64,000 bases of DNA from Anodontia alba (taxonomy: Eukaryota; Mollusca; Bivalvia; Lucinida; Lucinidae): the NCBI GenBank assembly GCA_964016985.1, contig OZ024821.1, forward strand, positions 91,068,093-91,132,092, given 5' to 3'. The position numbers and the translations under genes are program-made. Each line of letters begins with the position of its first letter. Position 1 is the first letter of the stretch. Under the pieces are notes generated by a model that had not been told where the DNA came from, did no database searches, and saw only the letters and a list, made by a program, of their open reading frames with translations. Below are positions 25,701 through 31,700 of the stretch, in pieces.

Positions 25701-28700
25701 AGTTCAATATTCAGAGCAGGACATGAACCCAGCAAGGGTGCACTGTAAAATAATGAAAGTTCAATATTCAGAGCAGGACTTGAACCCAGCAAGGGAGCAC
25801 TGTATAATAATGAGAGTTCAATATACAGAGCAGGACTTGAACCCAGCAAGGGAGCACTGTATAATAATGAAAGTTCAATATATACAGAGCAGGACTTGAA
25901 CTAGCAAAGGAGCACTGTGAAATAATGAGAGTTCAATATACAGTGTAGGACTTGAACCCATTCTTGGAGCACTGTACAATAATGACAGTTCAATATACAA
26001 AGCAGGACTGGAACCAAGCAAGGGAGCACTGTATAATAATGAGAGCAATATACAGAGCAGGGCTTGAACCCAAGCAAGGGAGTACTGTATAATAATGAAA
26101 ATTCAATATACAGAGCAGGACTTGAACCATTTTTGGAGCACTGTATAATAATGAGAGTTCAGTATACAGAGTAGGACTTGAACCCTGCAAGGTAGCACTG
26201 TATAATAATGAAAGTTCAAGATATGGAGCAGGACTTGATCCCAGCAAGGGAGCACTGTATGATAATGAAAGTTCAATATATAGAGCAGTACTTGAACCCA
26301 GCAAGGTAGCCCTGTATAACAGAGTTCAATATACAGTGCAGGGCTTGAATCCAGCAAGGGAGCACTTATAATAATAAGAATTCAAGATACAGAACAGGAC
26401 CTGAAGACAGCAAGGGAGCACTTAATAATAATGAAAGTTCATTATACAGAGCAGGACGAACTCAAAACTTATACCTCCAGACAAGATGAATATCCAGAAA
26501 ATTACTTTCTCTTATTTTCTCCCCAAAACATGTATTGTGGGTACACATTAGAAGTGCCTCACTGAAGTGCTTCTATTGAGTACCCACAATATATGTTTTT
26601 GTGGAGAAATAAGAAAAATAATCTTAGTTTTTGGTTGAGAAAAGGTCTTATCTTGAGGTAAGACAGCTGCTAGGTCAGCAGGGGAATACACTACTGGAGC
26701 TCTTCAGTTTGTAGATGTCTGATCTCCATTCATGACTTCTGGTTGTAACAAAGAATTAAATTCTTGATAGCTTCATTTGCAGATGAATCTTCTTCAGACT
26801 GAAGCTGTCAATTGCTTCTGACATTTTCAAGCATTTATTACCTCATTTTTGCCCTTTCAATAGAAAAAGTCATAAAAGATGTGGTTAATGCTTAGCATGC
26901 TGGGTAAAATTTTCAAGAAATGACATACTGAAATACTTTTCTTACTTTTTCCCAGAAAACAGGATTTGACATTTCATGCAGTTTGCATGAAATGACAAAG
27001 GCTTCTTTCTGGGAAAAATAAGAAAAATATCATCAATTTGTCATCTGCTGAATCAGTCCAGAAAATGGTAAAGTTAATCTAGGTAATATGATAGCAGCAG
27101 CATCTTAAACTGTCAGTGTCCAAATTTATTACATGGGGTGTTAAGAAATGGTTCTGATATTTTATGAACAGTTCCAACCTCATGAACACTTTCAGAACTT
27201 GGCATACCTGTTTTTCAAGTATCGTGAGACAATGTTATCCATAATTCCTGAGCATTTCTGCATCAAGGTCTCCTTGGCAACATCTCTGGCCTATCAAAGA
27301 GAAGAAATATTATGAGTTTATAACTCTCTTGGCAATTTCAGAATACAATAAATTAGTGATATTTTTCCATATTTTCCCCAGACATTTCATATACAATGTC
27401 TTTTACGGTGACAATTTGCATAAAGTGTACAAACCTATTTTTCTGGGAAAAATAAGAAAAGAATTATTACTAAAATATTGTGTTTGACATTTCATGCAAA
27501 TTCTTCTTTGCATGAAATTTCAAACTTCATTTTCTAGGAAATATTTTCTGTTAAATATTCACTGAGCATGCTTCGTGTTAAGGCACATATAAATGCATTA
27601 GCTCATATGAGAATGATCATACCCCCAGTCTGGTCAGAGCATACCCAGTTAAACACTTTTTTTTTAAAATCAACAAGGTCCAAATACTGTTTGGGTGTAC
27701 TGCACATGCTCTGACCAGGGTCCAGTTGTTCAAAGCATCGTTAGCTTAACGAGCTCGTTAAGGGTCATTTCGTTAACTGTTTTAGCGGATTCAATACACA
27801 ATATTCTGATATTTTTTGCTGAAAAAATGTGAGTAGCTTTTGCACTGCAAAAGCTACTCACATTTTTTCAGCAAAAAATTTCAGCATATTTACGTATCAC
27901 TCGATGTAAATTTTAATGAATCGTTAACTAACGATGTCGTTAGTTTTAAACAACTGGACCTTGATTGCTGATCTGCACTGGCTGGTTTGCACATGTACAG
28001 CTAAGCGAGGCCCTCTGAGTAGCAACTTCTTTTCTTTATTAGTAGCCCTTCCGTTTCATAAGGATTTAAATACTACAAAAGCAAATTTTAGTCTGCAATT
28101 TTAAAAATAAAAAGTGTGTGTGTGTTTGTGTGTGTGTGCATGTGTGCATGTGTGTGTGTATGTGTGACTGATCTGATTTCATGTCACTTACAAAATGTTT
28201 CAGTTATATCATGATGATGTCTCAATGCAATTAGGAGCTCAATTTATATCATGGTGGTGTCTGGATGTGACTTGGAGCTCAGCTTATACCATGATAGTGT
28301 CTGGTTGAAAAAAGCCCAATATATCTCATGGTTGGGTCTGGATACAACTAGGAGCTAAGTTTATATCATGATGTTGTCTGGCTGCAACTACATGTAGGCA
28401 CTCAATTTTTGTCATAATGGTGGCTGGATACAACCAGAGCTTAATTTTTATCATGATGGGGATTGGACAGAAACTAGGAGCTTAGTTTATATCATGATGA
28501 CATCTGGATGCAACTAGGAACTCAGTTATATGAGGATGGTGTCTGGACACAACAAGGAGCTAAATTTATATCATGATGGTGTCTGGATGCTACTAAGAGC
28601 TCAGCTGATATCCTGATTGTGCCAAAATGCAAGTAAGAGCCCAATTTTTATCATGATGGTGTCTGGATGCAACTAGGAGCTCAATTTATATCAAGTTTGT

Positions 28701-31700
28701 GTCAAGATGCAACTGGAGCTCAATTTATATCATGATGGTGTCTGGATGCAACTAAGAGGGTTTGGATGTGACTAGAAGCTCAATTTATATCATAATAGTG
28801 TCTGGCTGCAACTTGGTGCTCAATTTATATCCTGATGGTGTCTGAATACAACCAAGAGCTCAATTTACATTATAGTGGTGTCTGGATGCAACTAGGTGCT
28901 CAATTTATATCATGATGGTGTCTGAATACAACCAAGAGCTCAATTTACATTATAGTGATGTTTGGATGCAACTAGAAGCTCAATTTATATCATAATGGTG
29001 TCTGGCTGCAACTAGGTGCTCAATTTATATCATGATGGTGTCTAAATACAACCAAGAGCTCAATTATACAACTAAGAGCACATTATAGTGGTGTCTGACA
29101 GCAACTAAGAGCTCAGTTTGTATCATGATGGTGTCTGGATACAACTGAAGCTCAATTTATATCCTGATGGAGTCTGGATTCAACTAGGAGTGAATTTACA
29201 TTATAATGGTGTCGGGATGCAATTAGGAGCTCAATTTATATCATGATGGTGGCTTGATGCAACTAAAAGCTCAATCTGTATCATGATGGTATCTGGATGC
29301 AATTGGGAGCTCAATATATATCATGATGATGTCTGGGTTCAACTAGGAGCTCAATTTACATTATAATGGTGTCTGGATGCAACTAGCAGCTCAATTTACA
29401 TTATAATGGTGTCTGGATGCAACTAGCAGCTCAATTTATATCATGATGGTGGCCGGATGCAACTAAATTTATATAATGATATGTCTGATTTTATACTATC
29501 TTCTGAATGAATATGCATGATACCTAGTCCAGTTACATTATTCTGATATAACACTTACCAGTCACAGCTCTAATTTCTAAACCCTTATCACTGTCTGAGC
29601 TAATTCAGCAGCTGACAAATTGATATTTTTTCTTATTTTTCCCAGAACAGATGTTTTGACGTTTCATGCAAACTGCCTCATACGGATACAATTTGCATAA
29701 AATATCAGAAAAATATTTCAAAATGTCTGCTGAAACATTTACACAGCATGCTTAGCATTAACCCTTAAACTGCCAATCACACCAATTGTCGTCTGCGTTG
29801 TCATCTGCTTGTGATTTTAAAAGTCATTTCTGCAAACAGTGTGGACCCAAATCAGACTGCTCCTTCAGGAGCAGTCTGATCTGGATCCACACTGTTTGCA
29901 TGTATGCAAAAATAGGTTTGAAAAGTTTGCAAGAATATTCAGCAGATGACATAAACTGACGAGATTTTCAGATGCAGGTTTTCTTGGCGTTTTAAGGGTT
30001 AATGCTAGCAAACTAAAAGCAGCTTATACTGCTTTTTGAAAGTCTTTTAACATGGCTAGGCATTTTTAGCAGTCTATGATAACTGCATAAATATGGTCAT
30101 TATCTATATAACCTGAGCATTTTTGTTTGGATACAACACAGTTTGTGGCTAACATGATTTTTGGCTTCAGATCACAGTAGTGTTATAAAGAGGTTGTGGT
30201 GTACCTACTTTTATGAACCCAAGGCTTATCACATTTGGTCAACTTACTTTTCCAAGACTGAGAGTATGACTGTAGACATCTATTCCAGCTAAAACTCCAT
30301 CTATCATGGCACCATATAGAATTGTTAACAGCCTGGAACAGCAAAGAAAAAACAGCTATTATATTTTCCTGACATATTCAGACACTTTTAAACCCTCTTA
30401 TACTTGTCCAAAATAAAATTCACAATCTGTTTACTACCTCTTTATGTGTTTAAAAATTGCTGAATGAGTGGCAAACAGTGGAGACCCAGATCAGATGCCA
30501 CAGAATGTGGCATCTGATCTGGGTCTACACAGTTCGCTCATGCCTGCCTGTCCGAATACTTCGGGTAAATATGGTGATATCATAAGGCAGGCTCCTGAAA
30601 TATGCAGGCTTTTTTTTTTACTTAGCATGCAGGATATAATTATCAGCAGACAACATTTTGATTTTTTTTCTTATTTTTCCCATAGAAAAGGTTTTCACAT
30701 TTCATGCAAATTGTTTCCTATGGAGACAATTGGCATGAAATGTCAAATCCTATTTTCTGGGAAAAACAAGAAAAATGTCATCAATTTATCATCTGCTGAA
30801 TTTGCCCAGAGAGTGGCAAAGGTTAACAAGGTTGTTTGTTGCATCTGAAACACAAGAGCCTGCTTCAGATGGATGAAAAGGCCCAAATGAGCACTGCCAT
30901 AAGAAAAGGGGTCTGGGCCAGACATGAACAGAAAGACCTTGCACAGGGGCGTTGCTGTTACAGTAGCCAATAAATTTAGGGAACTTGGTACATTTGATTT
31001 TCTGACATTTTTTACAAGAGAGACAACTTTTACAACTTCCTGTTTGCTTTCCTACACATCAATCCCCTTCTGAAAAGGGGTCTACTTTAAAAGAAAACAA
31101 TTTCATTTTAGCGTGGATGCTTTTTCAGAAGGGAGGCAAAATGAATTTTGATAGAGCTGCCTCCCTTGACCCTGAATGTTTATCCATTTCCCTTAAAACT
31201 TTGCATGCTGGGTAAAAATTTCAGCAGATGACATCTTGAAATATTTTTTCTTATGTCTCCTTAGGAGACAATCTGCATGAAGGTTCAGATCCTATTTTCT
31301 AGAAAAAATAAGAAAAATATCACCAACTTGTCAGCTAAAAATCTGCCCACATCATGGTAAGTGTAAATAGGCAAACAATGAAGGAACTGATCTGAGTGTG
31401 TAGAAATGATGCAGACTGCCATAGGCGTTCACTGATATTTAATGCTGTAAGACTCATTTATTTCTGGCTTTGCACAAATGGAATTTGCATTAAGAATTTA
31501 TTCAAGCAGAGATTTTAGTCTGAGCCATTGCATACCATTTTCTTATAGATATCCTGAGATAAGATTTTTATCATCTTTTGTTGCACAAATAAGTACTTAT
31601 TATGTTATGGCACCAGACAACAGGAATACCCTATTAACCCTAGATCATGGCATCTGATCAGGGTCAACACTGTTATTTGCCATTCATCCAGCCATGTTTT

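Noticed and set aside
23124..26357. Long open frames on both strands with repeated peptides
   Set aside because: They are translations of the 57-bp tandem array, whose unit is a multiple of three; no codon bias, start context or homologous domain.
23131..26455. Regular repeats that might suggest a CRISPR array
   Set aside because: Units are contiguous without unique spacers, and the genome is eukaryotic.
30468..30848. 126-codon plus-strand ORF
   Set aside because: It reads through a family G hairpin and a family D hairpin; no exon borders and no protein-like conservation.
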